Assembly: GCA_027484495.1 (NCBI GenBank) | Contig: JAIXSW010000016.1 | Span: 1 to 9,073 of the forward strand | Length of the DNA: 9,073 nucleotides | Source: Gammaproteobacteria bacterium | GTDB taxonomy: Bacteria > Pseudomonadota > Gammaproteobacteria > Enterobacterales > Alteromonadaceae | Direction: 5' to 3' | Part shown: positions 1 through 6,900 of the stretch, one piece after another | How the letters are laid out: the number at the start of each line of letters is the position of its first letter | Numbering within the stretch: position 1 is the stretch's first letter | Program-made: the position numbers and the translations under genes | Notes under the pieces: model-generated | What the model saw: the letters and a program-made list of their open reading frames with translations, nothing else | Told to the model about the DNA's origin: nothing | Databases searched by the model: none

Positions 1-149
1 TGCCCGCGCAACTCTGGTGGCACAAAGGTGTGGTAAAAATCGACGCCATTGTGGCCGTTGATCTGCAACAACCGATAGTCCAGCCGCGCTTCGGCCTGTC
101 CGGTCTGGTAGAGAAAACAACATTACTGTGGTCGGTGTTCTGGTTGCAT
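1..149 (-). pseudogene. GNAT N-acetyltransferase (YidJ/YjdJ type), 5' part, with in-frame stop at codon 9
   Basis: On the minus strand, ATG at 149-147 follows a strong Shine-Dalgarno (AGGAG, 7 nt spacing). It reads MQPEHRPQ and then TAA at 125-123. The same frame continues open to the window edge as FLYQTGQAEARLDYRLLQ, later FYHTFVPPELRG. The HTxVPPELRG block is the acetyl-CoA-binding region typical of the small (about 90 residue) GCN5-related family PF14542, and the preceding GQAEARLDYRL matches its first strands. No ATG, GTG or TTG lies between the stop and the conserved strands; the first are two TTG codons at 71 and 68, inside the fold. A single C-to-T change of CAA (Gln) would explain the stop. 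I infer a nonsense-mutated gene or a sequencing error. The 3' part, with most of the fold, lies outside the window. The substrate of this family is generally unknown. Confidence 0.6.
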
Positions 150-254
150 ACCAGTGCTCCTATCTATTCCTTTTGCTGCCGGCGACAGACAAACTTTGCG
201 CATGACAACGCTATCAATTAAAGTGAGCACCAGCCTGGCTGTGAAGGAATGGTA

Positions 255-3014
255 ATGAAACTGCGTTTACTTGCTGTGATGGTTGCCCTGATGGCGCAAC
301 CGGTTTTTGCTGCGGATACTGCAGCAGCTTATTATGAAAAAGCCCGTCAATACAGTCAGCAACAGCAATGGCGTGAAGCAGAGCTGGAACTGCGTAATAG
401 TCTGCAACAAAATCCGGCGTATTTACCGGCCCGGCTGATGCTGGGACAAGTGTTATTAAAGGCCGGCAACTGGAGCAGCGCGGAAAAAGAATTGCAGCTC
501 GCACTCGATGGTGGCGCGGCAACAGAGCCGCTGATTTACGATTTGATGCGTGCTTTGCTTGCCCAGCAAAAGTCCAATGAAGTGGCATTTCTGCTGGACC
601 GCTACCCACAGTTCAAAGCGCAGCCGGCGTATCAGCTGATGCGTGCCAATCTGCACAAAGCTCAATATCAGTATGAAGAAGCCGCGACGCTGTATCAACA
701 AAGTCTGAGTCAGGCCGATGCAGCGCTCGCCGATGAAATTCGCTTTCAGCTGGCTGAGCTGCACCTGAAACAGCAACAATTTTCACAGATCCCGCCGCTG
801 CTGAGTGCTATCCGCACCGATGGTACTTTTGGTAAAAAAGCACAGTATTTGCAGGCACAACTGTATTTAATCCAGCAACAGCGCGACGAGGCGCTGAAGA
901 TTTACCAGCAACTGTTGAGCCGCGACGACGGCGATGCCATTGCGCTGCTGGGAAAAGCGCAGGTGCTGCAGCAACAAGGAAAACTGGCCGAGGCATTAAA
1001 CGCCATCGTCAGTTATCGCGAAAAATACCCGTATAACCCATATGGTCAGTTGATCCACGCCGCACTGATTGGGCTGCAGGGTGATGACAAAGAACAAAAC
1101 CGGATGTTGCGTCAGGTTCAGATGCAACTGAATAATCTGCCGGAAAACGCCAAAGAACAAGAAGATGTGTTGTTGCTCGCCGCGACGATGGATTTCAGTC
1201 AGGAAAAGTTTGAGCAGGCGATCCTGAAACTACGCCGCGCGCTGAAATTATATCCGGCAAACTATCAGGTCCACCAACTATTGGCGCAGAGCTACCTGCA
1301 GCTGGGTGATGCCAAAACCGCCGCCGGGTTCAGCCGGCAGGCACTGGAATTGAATCCGGCTGACTTTCAGCTGTATTTATTGGGTGCCGCCGTCGCCAGA
1401 GCCCAGCGTGAACCTGCCACTGAGCTGAAGTTGCTGCAGCAAGCCTTTAACGCTTTTCCGCAACAGCCTGAGATCCGCAAAGCTTATGTCCAAAGCCTGC
1501 TCAGCAATAATCAAAGCGCAGAAGCCCGGCGTTTATTAGCTGAACAGGGTGGCAGCAGTCAGCAGGCCGATCTGATCGTGCTGGGGTATTTGCAGCTGGA
1601 ACAAGGCATGCTGAATGAGGCCCGCCAGACCGCCGCTGATTTACTAAAAAGTGACCAGTCTAAAGTAGAAATTTTCCAGTTAGCCGGTGATGTTGCGGCC
1701 AAATCGGCAGATGCGGGCCTTGCCAGACAGTTCTTTCAGCAGGCGCTGACACTGGATGCAAACTACAAACCCAGTCTGTTATCACTGGCGAGTCTGGCTT
1801 TGCAACAGCAGGACTGGAACAGCGCGATGCAGGCCTACCGTACGCTGCTGCAAAAAGACGCTGCCGACCCTTTGGTGTTGCAGCTGATGGCCGACGCCGC
1901 GTTACGCCTTGGTAAAGCGCCGGATGCTATCCATTATTTACAACAGCTGGATCAACAGGATTTGAAACTGGTGCCGGCGCGAATGGCACTACTGGAACTG
2001 TATCTGCAAACCAATGCGTTAGCAGAGGCCAAAGCACTGGCTGAGCAGCTGACAGAACAAACAGATATCAGCACTGACCTGTATTTTGCCAAAGCACGGC
2101 TGGCGTTACAGCAGCAGGATTTAGCCGAAGCAAAACGCCTCAGCGAGATCCTGTATGGCCTCTGGTACGATCAATCCTGGCGTCTGCGTGACCTTGCCGA
2201 TTTGCAACTGCGTAGTCAGGACAACAGCGGCGTGGCCAAAACGCTGACCCGGCTGCAGGCACTGGATGCCGATGAAGCCAGTATCGGTTTGTTGCAGGCA
2301 AGGCTGGCGCTACTGGAACAGCGTTTTGCTGACGGCATGAAGTTGCTGCAAAAACTGCAAAGCAGTCTGGGCCAGCAACCTGCCTTTGCCGAACTGAAAG
2401 CACATTTCCATCTGGCGCAAGGTCAGGACCAGGCCGCTGCGGCGCTGCTGATCCCGCTGTTCAAACAATCCGGCGATCAAAGGCATCTGCTGCTGTTGCT
2501 GCGCGCGCAACGTCAGGATCCTGCGGCGATTCAGCAACTGCTTCGCGACTGGTTAAGCCAGCATCCGGCTGATTTAAGTGCGACGATGTTATTGGCGGAG
2601 CAACTGGAATTGGCAGGGCTGCCAGACCAGGCCCGGACCTTGTATCAGCAAAGCCCGCTACTGGACAGCCAGGCCGTGCTGCAGAACAATCTGGCGGTAT
2701 TGCTGTTTGATACCGATCCGCAACAGGCATTAAAACTGGCTCAGAAAGCCCATCAGGCGATGCCGGAACAGCCGGATATTCTCGATACTTATGGCTATGC
2801 GCTGGTCAAAGCAGGGCAAGCTGAGCAGGGACTTGGTGTATTGCGTGACGCCGAGATCCGCCAGCCCAATTCAACGCTGTTGCAGCTGCATATTGCGGCA
2901 GCGCTGCAGCAATTGAAAAGGCCGGAAGAGGCGCAGGCTATCCTGCTCCAGCTCAAAGACCGTCCACTCAATGTTGCAGAACAACAGTTGCTGCGGCAAT
3001 TAGAGAAAAACTAA
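255..3014 (+). CDS. prsT: PrsT-like secreted TPR-repeat protein (PEP-CTERM system)
   Basis: This is a 919-residue protein built almost wholly of tetratricopeptide-like helical pairs. I place the start at ATG 255, not ATG 249, because the Shine-Dalgarno GAAGGA (243-248) is 6 nt from 255 and touches 249. Residues 1-19 form a signal peptide (MKLRLLAVMVALMAQPVFA, then AD) cut by signal peptidase I. The mature protein begins with a typical TPR, YYEKARQYSQQQQWREAELE, followed by LRNSLQQNPAYLPARLMLG, and ends with further repeats such as QPDILDTYGYALVKAGQAEQ. Length, early NP-xxxx-AR-LMLG and AEKEL-LAL motifs, and the C-terminal NNLAVLLFDTDPQQALKLAQ block fit the PEP-CTERM TPR protein PrsT family (TIGR02917). 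That family is usually a lipoprotein, but here no cysteine follows the signal peptide and I see none in the whole protein. It is very rich in Gln, Leu and Ala. The expected location is the periplasm, as a scaffold for exopolysaccharide or exosortase-linked assembly; that role is inferred from the family. A generic secreted TPR protein is the alternative. Confidence 0.8.
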   Translation: MKLRLLAVMVALMAQPVFAADTAAAYYEKARQYSQQQQWREAELELRNSLQQNPAYLPARLMLGQVLLKAGNWSSAEKELQLALDGGAATEPLIYDLMRALLAQQKSNEVAFLLDRYPQFKAQPAYQLMRANLHKAQYQYEEAATLYQQSLSQADAALADEIRFQLAELHLKQQQFSQIPPLLSAIRTDGTFGKKAQYLQAQLYLIQQQRDEALKIYQQLLSRDDGDAIALLGKAQVLQQQGKLAEALNAIVSYREKYPYNPYGQLIHAALIGLQGDDKEQNRMLRQVQMQLNNLPENAKEQEDVLLLAATMDFSQEKFEQAILKLRRALKLYPANYQVHQLLAQSYLQLGDAKTAAGFSRQALELNPADFQLYLLGAAVARAQREPATELKLLQQAFNAFPQQPEIRKAYVQSLLSNNQSAEARRLLAEQGGSSQQADLIVLGYLQLEQGMLNEARQTAADLLKSDQSKVEIFQLAGDVAAKSADAGLARQFFQQALTLDANYKPSLLSLASLALQQQDWNSAMQAYRTLLQKDAADPLVLQLMADAALRLGKAPDAIHYLQQLDQQDLKLVPARMALLELYLQTNALAEAKALAEQLTEQTDISTDLYFAKARLALQQQDLAEAKRLSEILYGLWYDQSWRLRDLADLQLRSQDNSGVAKTLTRLQALDADEASIGLLQARLALLEQRFADGMKLLQKLQSSLGQQPAFAELKAHFHLAQGQDQAAAALLIPLFKQSGDQRHLLLLLRAQRQDPAAIQQLLRDWLSQHPADLSATMLLAEQLELAGLPDQARTLYQQSPLLDSQAVLQNNLAVLLFDTDPQQALKLAQKAHQAMPEQPDILDTYGYALVKAGQAEQGLGVLRDAEIRQPNSTLLQLHIAAALQQLKRPEEAQAILLQLKDRPLNVAEQQLLRQLEKN

Positions 3015-3022
3015 AATAGGCA

Positions 3023-3053
3023 CAGCCAGCAAAGAAATGTTCTGAACTGGCTG
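3023..3053 (+). other. Stem-loop after the TPR gene, not a clear terminator
   Basis: CAGCCAG (3023-3029) pairs with CTGGCTG (3047-3053) around a 17-nt loop, 9 nt after the TPR stop codon. There is no T-run after it, so it is not a classical intrinsic terminator. It could protect the 3' end of the message or be chance. Confidence 0.25.
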
Positions 3054-3126
3054 AATTCACCAGAGAATACTGGGTTCTGTTGCCGGTCTTTTAACAAATA
3101 TATTGAATTAGCATGATCTTATGCTC

Positions 3127-3140
3127 TTGATCATTATCAA
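3127..3140 (+). promoter_or_regulatory. FNR/Anr-type binding site
   Basis: TTGATCATTATCAA matches the FNR consensus TTGAT-N4-ATCAA at all ten defined positions. Its centre (3133.5) lies about 42 bp upstream of the start point predicted from the extended -10 at 3161-3169, which is the class II activator position. It therefore predicts activation of the choice-of-anchor A gene when oxygen is low. A Fur reading of the same bases (TGATAAT-N-ATTATCA) fits clearly less well. Confidence 0.65.
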
Positions 3141-3160
3141 TAATATCTCTGAAAAACAGC

Positions 3161-3169
3161 TGGTAAACT
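3161..3169 (+). promoter_or_regulatory. Extended -10 element for the choice-of-anchor A gene
   Basis: TGGTAAACT contains a TGn extension and a TAAACT hexamer (4 of 6 matches to TATAAT). No good -35 is visible at the right distance, as expected for a class II FNR-dependent promoter whose activator occupies that place. The predicted start is near 3176, giving a leader of about 89 nt before the ATG at 3265. Confidence 0.5.
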
Positions 3170-3264
3170 GATTCACGAAAATTTCAAAAAGACAGCGTTG
3201 TCAAAAGCAGGTCTGATCAGGTATCATTGCGCAAATTTTCAGCAGCATTTTGCAGGAGTCTGCA

Positions 3265-4329
3265 ATGAAGTTAGCAGTTGTGTTAAGTCTGGTTGCGGCC
3301 AGCCTGTGCAGTATGGCCAGTCAGGCCGGTGGTATCAGTCTGGGTCAGGCTGCAAACTACAACGTATTTGTGAAAGAAAACTTCAGTGCCAGCTCCTCTG
3401 ATACTGAAGGCGCTGCAGCCATTGGCGGTAATTTGCTGGTCAACGGCGGTTACGACTTTGGTTACGTCAACAGCAGCGCGCCAGCCACTGTCACAGTGGG
3501 TGGCAATGTGGAGAAATCTGGCGACGGTTACCTGAATGTGTATGACGGTGCCGCCAACACTAAACTCGGTGATCTGGTCTACGGTGGCAGTTACAACGTC
3601 AGCAAAGGTGGAGTGGGCGCCGCCTCCACCACCAAAGCCCCTTCCAGTGTTGATTTCAACAGTGCTTTTACCCATCTGAACAAACTGTCAGACGAACTGG
3701 CGGCGAAAACCACCCCAGCCGTTGGCGTCAACCGCAATACCCAGGACGGTGTACTGGTGTTTACGCCAGCCAAAGTCACTACTGATAACGTGTATGTCTT
3801 TAACGTCACTCAGGACGATCTGAACCAATTCCATACGATCCGCGTCGACAATGCCAACATCAGCAAAGATGCTTTAATCGTGTTCAATATGAGCAACCCA
3901 AACGGTACTCAGGCCAAAAACTGGACACCACAAGCTAAATGCGCCGTCGGCCAGAAAGATTGTATGTCTCTGACTCAGGTTCGTTATGAAGTGGGCGACC
4001 TGAATAGTAACAGCCCGGCCATCGCCAACCATGTGCTGTTCAATTTCAACGGAATCAATGATCTGCGCATTTCATCTTCTGTCTACGGCTCAATTCTGGC
4101 ACCTAAAGCTGCTGTATCTACCGAATGGGGTGTGATTTGGGGTCAGGTGATGGCGAAATCCTGGAGCGGTAACCAGCAAGTGAACTGGTCACCATTGGAA
4201 ATTCCACCAGGCGGCAGTACCAGTGTCAGCGCTCCGCACCCAACGGCGTTGTTACTGCTGCTCCCTGCCCTGTTCTGGTTCCGCCGCCGCAATGCCGCGT
4301 CTCGGCCACAGGTTGCGATGGCCAGCTAA
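3265..4329 (+). CDS. Choice-of-anchor A family secreted protein with PEP-CTERM-like tail
   Basis: 354 residues. ATG 3265 is chosen because CAGGAG (3253-3258) sits 6 nt upstream; an in-frame TTG at 3250 would swallow that site. Residues 1-21 are a signal peptide (MKLAVVLSLVAASLCSMASQA). The body matches the choice-of-anchor A domain (TIGR04215): near the start YNVFVKENFSASSSDTEGAA and AIGGNLLVNGG, and near the end VYGSILAPKAAV and WGQVMAKSWSGNQQVNW. These are beta-rich, probably adhesin-like surface domains. The C-terminus has a tripartite sorting signal: VSAPHP (321-326), a short hydrophobic stretch (327-339) and RRR (340-342). Canonical PEP is replaced by PHP, and a 12-residue tail follows the arginines. 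I infer exosortase processing and release or cell-surface attachment; no sortase is in the window. Two cysteines (226 and 233) in the mature part may form a disulfide. The gene is monocistronic: own promoter, own terminator. Ligand and exact role are unknown. Confidence 0.88.
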   Translation: MKLAVVLSLVAASLCSMASQAGGISLGQAANYNVFVKENFSASSSDTEGAAAIGGNLLVNGGYDFGYVNSSAPATVTVGGNVEKSGDGYLNVYDGAANTKLGDLVYGGSYNVSKGGVGAASTTKAPSSVDFNSAFTHLNKLSDELAAKTTPAVGVNRNTQDGVLVFTPAKVTTDNVYVFNVTQDDLNQFHTIRVDNANISKDALIVFNMSNPNGTQAKNWTPQAKCAVGQKDCMSLTQVRYEVGDLNSNSPAIANHVLFNFNGINDLRISSSVYGSILAPKAAVSTEWGVIWGQVMAKSWSGNQQVNWSPLEIPPGGSTSVSAPHPTALLLLLPALFWFRRRNAASRPQVAMAS

Positions 4330-4350
4330 GCTGACTGCTGAATCAACATC

Positions 4351-4377
4351 AAACGGACCTGTCGGTCCGTTTTTTTT
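4351..4377 (+). terminator. Intrinsic terminator after the choice-of-anchor A gene
   Basis: AAACGGACC (4351-4359) pairs with GGTCCGTTT (4364-4372) around the loop TGTC, and the T-run continues to 4377. The hairpin starts 22 nt after the stop codon and isolates this gene from purT. Confidence 0.93.
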
Positions 4378-4547
4378 CTGCATAATTCATCACGTATCAA
4401 CCGGCAGGCGTCATTTCGGGCTGCAGCCCCACCCAATGTATGGCGGCTGGCAACGAAATGCGGCAAACACCGCAATAAAGGTTGAAAAACCCAGCCTGAT
4501 CAGTAATCTGAAGCCCATAGCCGAAGCAATGAACATCGAGAATAATC
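4378..4547. other. Upstream region of purT
   Basis: About 170 bp between the terminator and purT. It holds a perfect 12-bp palindrome GGGCTGCAGCCC (4418-4429). I see no convincing PurR box (GCAAACGTTTGC-like). TTGAAA at 4482-4487 could be a -35, but the matching -10 is poor. The small open frames crossing it have no ribosome site or recognisable product. Confidence 0.3.
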
Positions 4548-5732
4548 ATGCCGATGATTGGAACCCCCGGCAGTCCGCACAGCACTAAAGTGCTGTTATT
4601 GGGCTGCGGTGAACTGGGTAAAGAAGTTTGTCTGGAATTAAAACGTTATGGCTGTGAAGTGATCGCAGCCGACCGCTACCCCAATGCGCCGGCGATGCAA
4701 GTCGCCGATCGTCATTATGTGATTTCAATGCTGGATGGCGCCGCACTGCGTCAGCTGGTGATCCGCGAAAAACCGAATTTTATCGTGCCGGAAATTGAGG
4801 CTATTGCCACCGCCACCCTCTTGGAACTGGAGCAAGAGGGATTTTGTGTGATCCCAAGCGCCCGTGCAGCGCATCTGACGATGAACCGGGAAGGCATCCG
4901 GCGCTTGGCGGCAGAAGAACTGGCACTGCCAACATCACGTTATCGCTTCGCTGACGATCACCCGAGTTATCTGGCCGCCGTGGCCGAAATTGGGTATCCC
5001 TGCGTGGTGAAACCGATTATGTCATCGTCTGGCAAAGGCCAGTCGGTGCTGAAAAGTCCGGAAGATCTGCAACATGCCTGGTTATATGCCCAGGAAGGCG
5101 GCCGTGCCGGTAAAGGTCGGGTTATTGTCGAAGGCTTTGTCGATTTTGATTACGAAATCACCTTGCTGACTGTGCGCTCAGCCGATGGTCAGACTCAGTT
5201 CTGTGAACCTATCGGTCACCGGCAGGAACGGGGTGACTACCGTGAATCCTGGCAACCCCAACAGATGTCAGCTGCCGCACTGGCAAGCGCCCGCGACTAT
5301 GCCAGCCGCATCACCGCAGCACTGGGTGGTCGCGGTTTATTTGGTGTCGAGCTGTTTGTCAAAGGTGACGATGTTTGGTTTAGCGAAGTATCACCGCGTC
5401 CGCATGACACCGGTATGGTCACGCTGATTTCGCAGAATTTATCTGAATTTGCGCTGCATGCCCGCGCGATCCTCGGTCTGCCAATCCCAACAATCCGTCA
5501 GTACGGGCCAGCAGCATCCGCTGTGTTATTAGTCGCCGGCCATTCCAACCAGATGCAATATGGCAATCTGGCTGCGGCGCTGAGCGCTCCGGATACCGAA
5601 TTGCGACTGTTCGGCAAGCCGGAAGTTCAGGGCGAGCGACGTTTAGGCGTGGCGCTGGCGCTCGGCGACACCACAGAGCAGGCTGTCACCAAAGCCCTGC
5701 ATGCGGTCGCGCAGATTAAGGTTCAGTTGTAA
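4548..5732 (+). CDS. purT: Formate-dependent phosphoribosylglycinamide formyltransferase (GAR transformylase 2)
   Basis: 394 residues, against 392 in E. coli PurT. It is a cytosolic ATP-grasp enzyme that converts GAR plus formate plus ATP to formyl-GAR in the third step of purine synthesis, independent of folate. The whole chain lines up with E. coli PurT: LLLGCGELGKEV (nucleotide-fold start), VPEIEAIAT, LTMNREGIRRLAAEE, YPCVVKPIMSSSGKGQS (ATP-grasp lysine and glycine loop), EITLLTV, GHRQERGDYRESWQPQQM, GLFGVELFV, SEVSPRPHDTGMVTLISQ (metal-binding glutamates and aspartate) and IRQYGPAASAV, then LFGKPEVQGERRLGVALA. MIGTPGSPHSTKVLLLG aligns with the E. coli N-terminus, so ATG 4548 or ATG 4554 is the start. 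The ribosome site is weak (GAG, 7 nt from 4548). No other purine gene is adjacent. All key residues appear intact. Confidence 0.97.
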   Translation: MPMIGTPGSPHSTKVLLLGCGELGKEVCLELKRYGCEVIAADRYPNAPAMQVADRHYVISMLDGAALRQLVIREKPNFIVPEIEAIATATLLELEQEGFCVIPSARAAHLTMNREGIRRLAAEELALPTSRYRFADDHPSYLAAVAEIGYPCVVKPIMSSSGKGQSVLKSPEDLQHAWLYAQEGGRAGKGRVIVEGFVDFDYEITLLTVRSADGQTQFCEPIGHRQERGDYRESWQPQQMSAAALASARDYASRITAALGGRGLFGVELFVKGDDVWFSEVSPRPHDTGMVTLISQNLSEFALHARAILGLPIPTIRQYGPAASAVLLVAGHSNQMQYGNLAAALSAPDTELRLFGKPEVQGERRLGVALALGDTTEQAVTKALHAVAQIKVQL

Positions 5733-5778
5733 AAACAGACGGTGGCTGATTAAGCCGAATTCTCCTACACTGTAAACG

Positions 5779-5800
5779 GACTGCCTGTTCCGAGGCAGTC
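5779..5800 (+). other. GC-rich stem-loop between purT and the ParA-like gene
   Basis: GACTGCCT (5779-5786) and AGGCAGTC (5793-5800) form a perfect 8-bp stem with loop GTTCCG. No T-run follows, so a classical terminator is unlikely. TACACT (5766-5771) just upstream could be a -10, which would put the hairpin at the very 5' end of the parA-like message; its -35 is poor. It may be a weak purT terminator or an mRNA-stabilising 5' structure. Confidence 0.45.
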
Positions 5801-5840
5801 TGCACAACCTACAGTTCTGCAAAAGCAGTGCTGAATTGTT

Positions 5841-5854
5841 TTGGTCGCGACTAA
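5841..5854. promoter_or_regulatory. Near-palindrome in front of the ParA-like gene
   Basis: TTGGTCGCGACTAA has a perfect 8-bp core GTCGCGAC (5844-5851) and two further paired bases at each end, broken by one mismatch. It ends directly before the Shine-Dalgarno of the ParA-like gene (GAGGGA, 5855-5860). The position would suit an operator for autoregulation by the RHH protein; this is inference. Confidence 0.35.
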
Positions 5855-5866
5855 GAGGGAAGCTCC

Positions 5867-6565
5867 ATGATTTTGTTAGTTGGCGGTGAGAAAGGCGGCA
5901 GTGGCAAAAGCTGTCTGGCGCAGAATATCGCGGTGTATTTTTCCAGCCTGAAAAATGCCAATGTCATCCTGGTCGATTGTGACCCGCAACGCACCACATC
6001 TGACTGGGTACAGGAGCGCCATTTGTCGCCCCAGGTCCAGTGGATCAATTGCGTACAGATGTACGGGAAAATCCGATACGAATTAAAGAGTCTTGAGCAC
6101 CATTATGACTATGTCATCGTCGACTGCGGTGGTCAGGATAGCGTGGCGTTGCGTTCAGCCATGTCAGTTGCCTCCCATGTACTGTTGCCGTTGCGACCGA
6201 AACGGCGCGATCTGAAAACCCTGGAGCATCTGGAAGATCTGGTCAGCAACTGTAACGTGGTCAATCCGGATATGATTGTCGCTTGTGTACTCACGCAGTG
6301 CCCTTCACTGCCAAACCAGGGTGGCCGCATTCTGGAAGCAAAAGACGTGGTGCGCTCATTTAGCCTGCGCGTGCTCAACTCAGTCACTTTCAGCCGCAAT
6401 ATTTATGATGACAGTGAAGAAAAAGGCATGTCGGTGATGGATACAGAACCTGACGGTAAAGCCGCCAGTGAAATCAAAGACATCATTCAGGAATTATTGG
6501 CAATGAAGGCGATACAAGAAGATGGCATTGACCGATCTGAAAAAAAATTCAACACGATCGAATAA
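5867..6565 (+). CDS. ParA/MinD-like P-loop ATPase
   Basis: 232 residues, cytosolic. ATG 5867 is set by Shine-Dalgarno GAGGGA, 6 nt upstream. The deviant Walker A motif is GGEKGGSGKS with signature lysine 9 and catalytic lysine 14. Walker A' is VILVDCDPQ (residues 33-41) and Walker B is YVIVDCGGQD (82-91). This is the ParA/Soj family, whose members dimerise on ATP and bind DNA non-specifically to move or position cargo. At 232 residues it lacks the N-terminal DNA-binding domain of type Ia ParA and resembles the short type Ib ParA/ParF group. Its last 14 codons overlap the next gene, which encodes an RHH protein, the arrangement expected for an ATPase and its partner or centromere-binding protein. 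It is not the chromosomal ParA (no ParB follows) and not MinD (no MinC or MinE, and no amphipathic C-terminal helix that I can see). Cargo is unknown. Confidence 0.88.
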   Translation: MILLVGGEKGGSGKSCLAQNIAVYFSSLKNANVILVDCDPQRTTSDWVQERHLSPQVQWINCVQMYGKIRYELKSLEHHYDYVIVDCGGQDSVALRSAMSVASHVLLPLRPKRRDLKTLEHLEDLVSNCNVVNPDMIVACVLTQCPSLPNQGGRILEAKDVVRSFSLRVLNSVTFSRNIYDDSEEKGMSVMDTEPDGKAASEIKDIIQELLAMKAIQEDGIDRSEKKFNTIE

Positions 6566-6869
6566 GCACGCTTTTTCCGTCGATGAATTTATTGCCGACG
6601 CTGAAAATTATGCGATGGGTAAACCGCAGATTGTCAGTGTTCGCCAGGTTGCCGGCGATGAACTGGAGCCTTTAATCAACAAAGGTCCGATGCGCCATGC
6701 GACTTTTACCTTAAGCGAAGAGGCGATCGGCGTGTTGAATCAGCTCAGTCTGGAAACTGGCGTGTCAAAGTCAAAACTGATCCGTCAGTTAATTCTGAAT
6801 GTCGACGCGCAAAATCACAGTGTCGTGATCCAAAGCGGTCAGGCGGTCGTGGTCAAGAAGGTCGAATAA
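6522..6869 (+). CDS. Small ribbon-helix-helix protein, partner of the ParA-like ATPase
   Basis: 115 residues, starting at ATG 6522 inside the ParA-like gene and overlapping it by 44 nt in another frame, so translation is probably coupled. GAAGG at 6505-6509 is a rather distant ribosome site (12 nt). The N-terminal 55 residues are polar and probably flexible (MALTDLKKNS to LINKG), including HAFSVDEFIADAENYAMGK. Residues 57-93 look like a ribbon-helix-helix (Arc/MetJ/CopG) fold: strand RHATFTL, helix SEEAIGVLNQLSLETG, turn VSKS, helix KLIRQLILN. A short Val-rich tail ends the protein. RHH proteins bind DNA as dimers through the strand pair. A mobile N-terminal arm that stimulates the ATPase plus an RHH domain is the ParG design, so I infer that this is the DNA-binding and ATPase-activating partner. 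A plain transcriptional repressor is the alternative. Confidence 0.8.
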   Translation: MALTDLKKNSTRSNKHAFSVDEFIADAENYAMGKPQIVSVRQVAGDELEPLINKGPMRHATFTLSEEAIGVLNQLSLETGVSKSKLIRQLILNVDAQNHSVVIQSGQAVVVKKVE

Positions 6870-6900
6870 ATTCGTTAATAGCGGGCTGATGCTGTGCTGT

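Noticed and set aside
30..221. Plus-strand open frame of 63 codons
   Set aside because: It is opposite the GNAT reading frame, has no ribosome site, and its product looks like no protein family.
3121..3145. Fur box at the FNR-like site
   Set aside because: Only about 11 of 15 positions fit the 7-1-7 Fur model, while the FNR consensus fits fully.
3250..3264. TTG start five codons before the choice-of-anchor A ATG
   Set aside because: This start would lie within the ribosome site (CAGGAG) that clearly serves ATG 3265, and it would precede the signal peptide with acidic residues.
4378..4547. PurR operator before purT
   Set aside because: No sequence close to GCAAACGTTTGC is visible.
4397..4585. 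Minus-strand open frame of 62 codons upstream of purT
   Set aside because: It has some hydrophobic stretches, but it overlaps the purT start and I see no ribosome site or family resemblance.
4223..4588. Plus-strand open frame of 121 codons crossing the terminator into purT
   Set aside because: It overlaps the ends of two real genes in another frame and runs through a strong terminator; the product is not protein-like.
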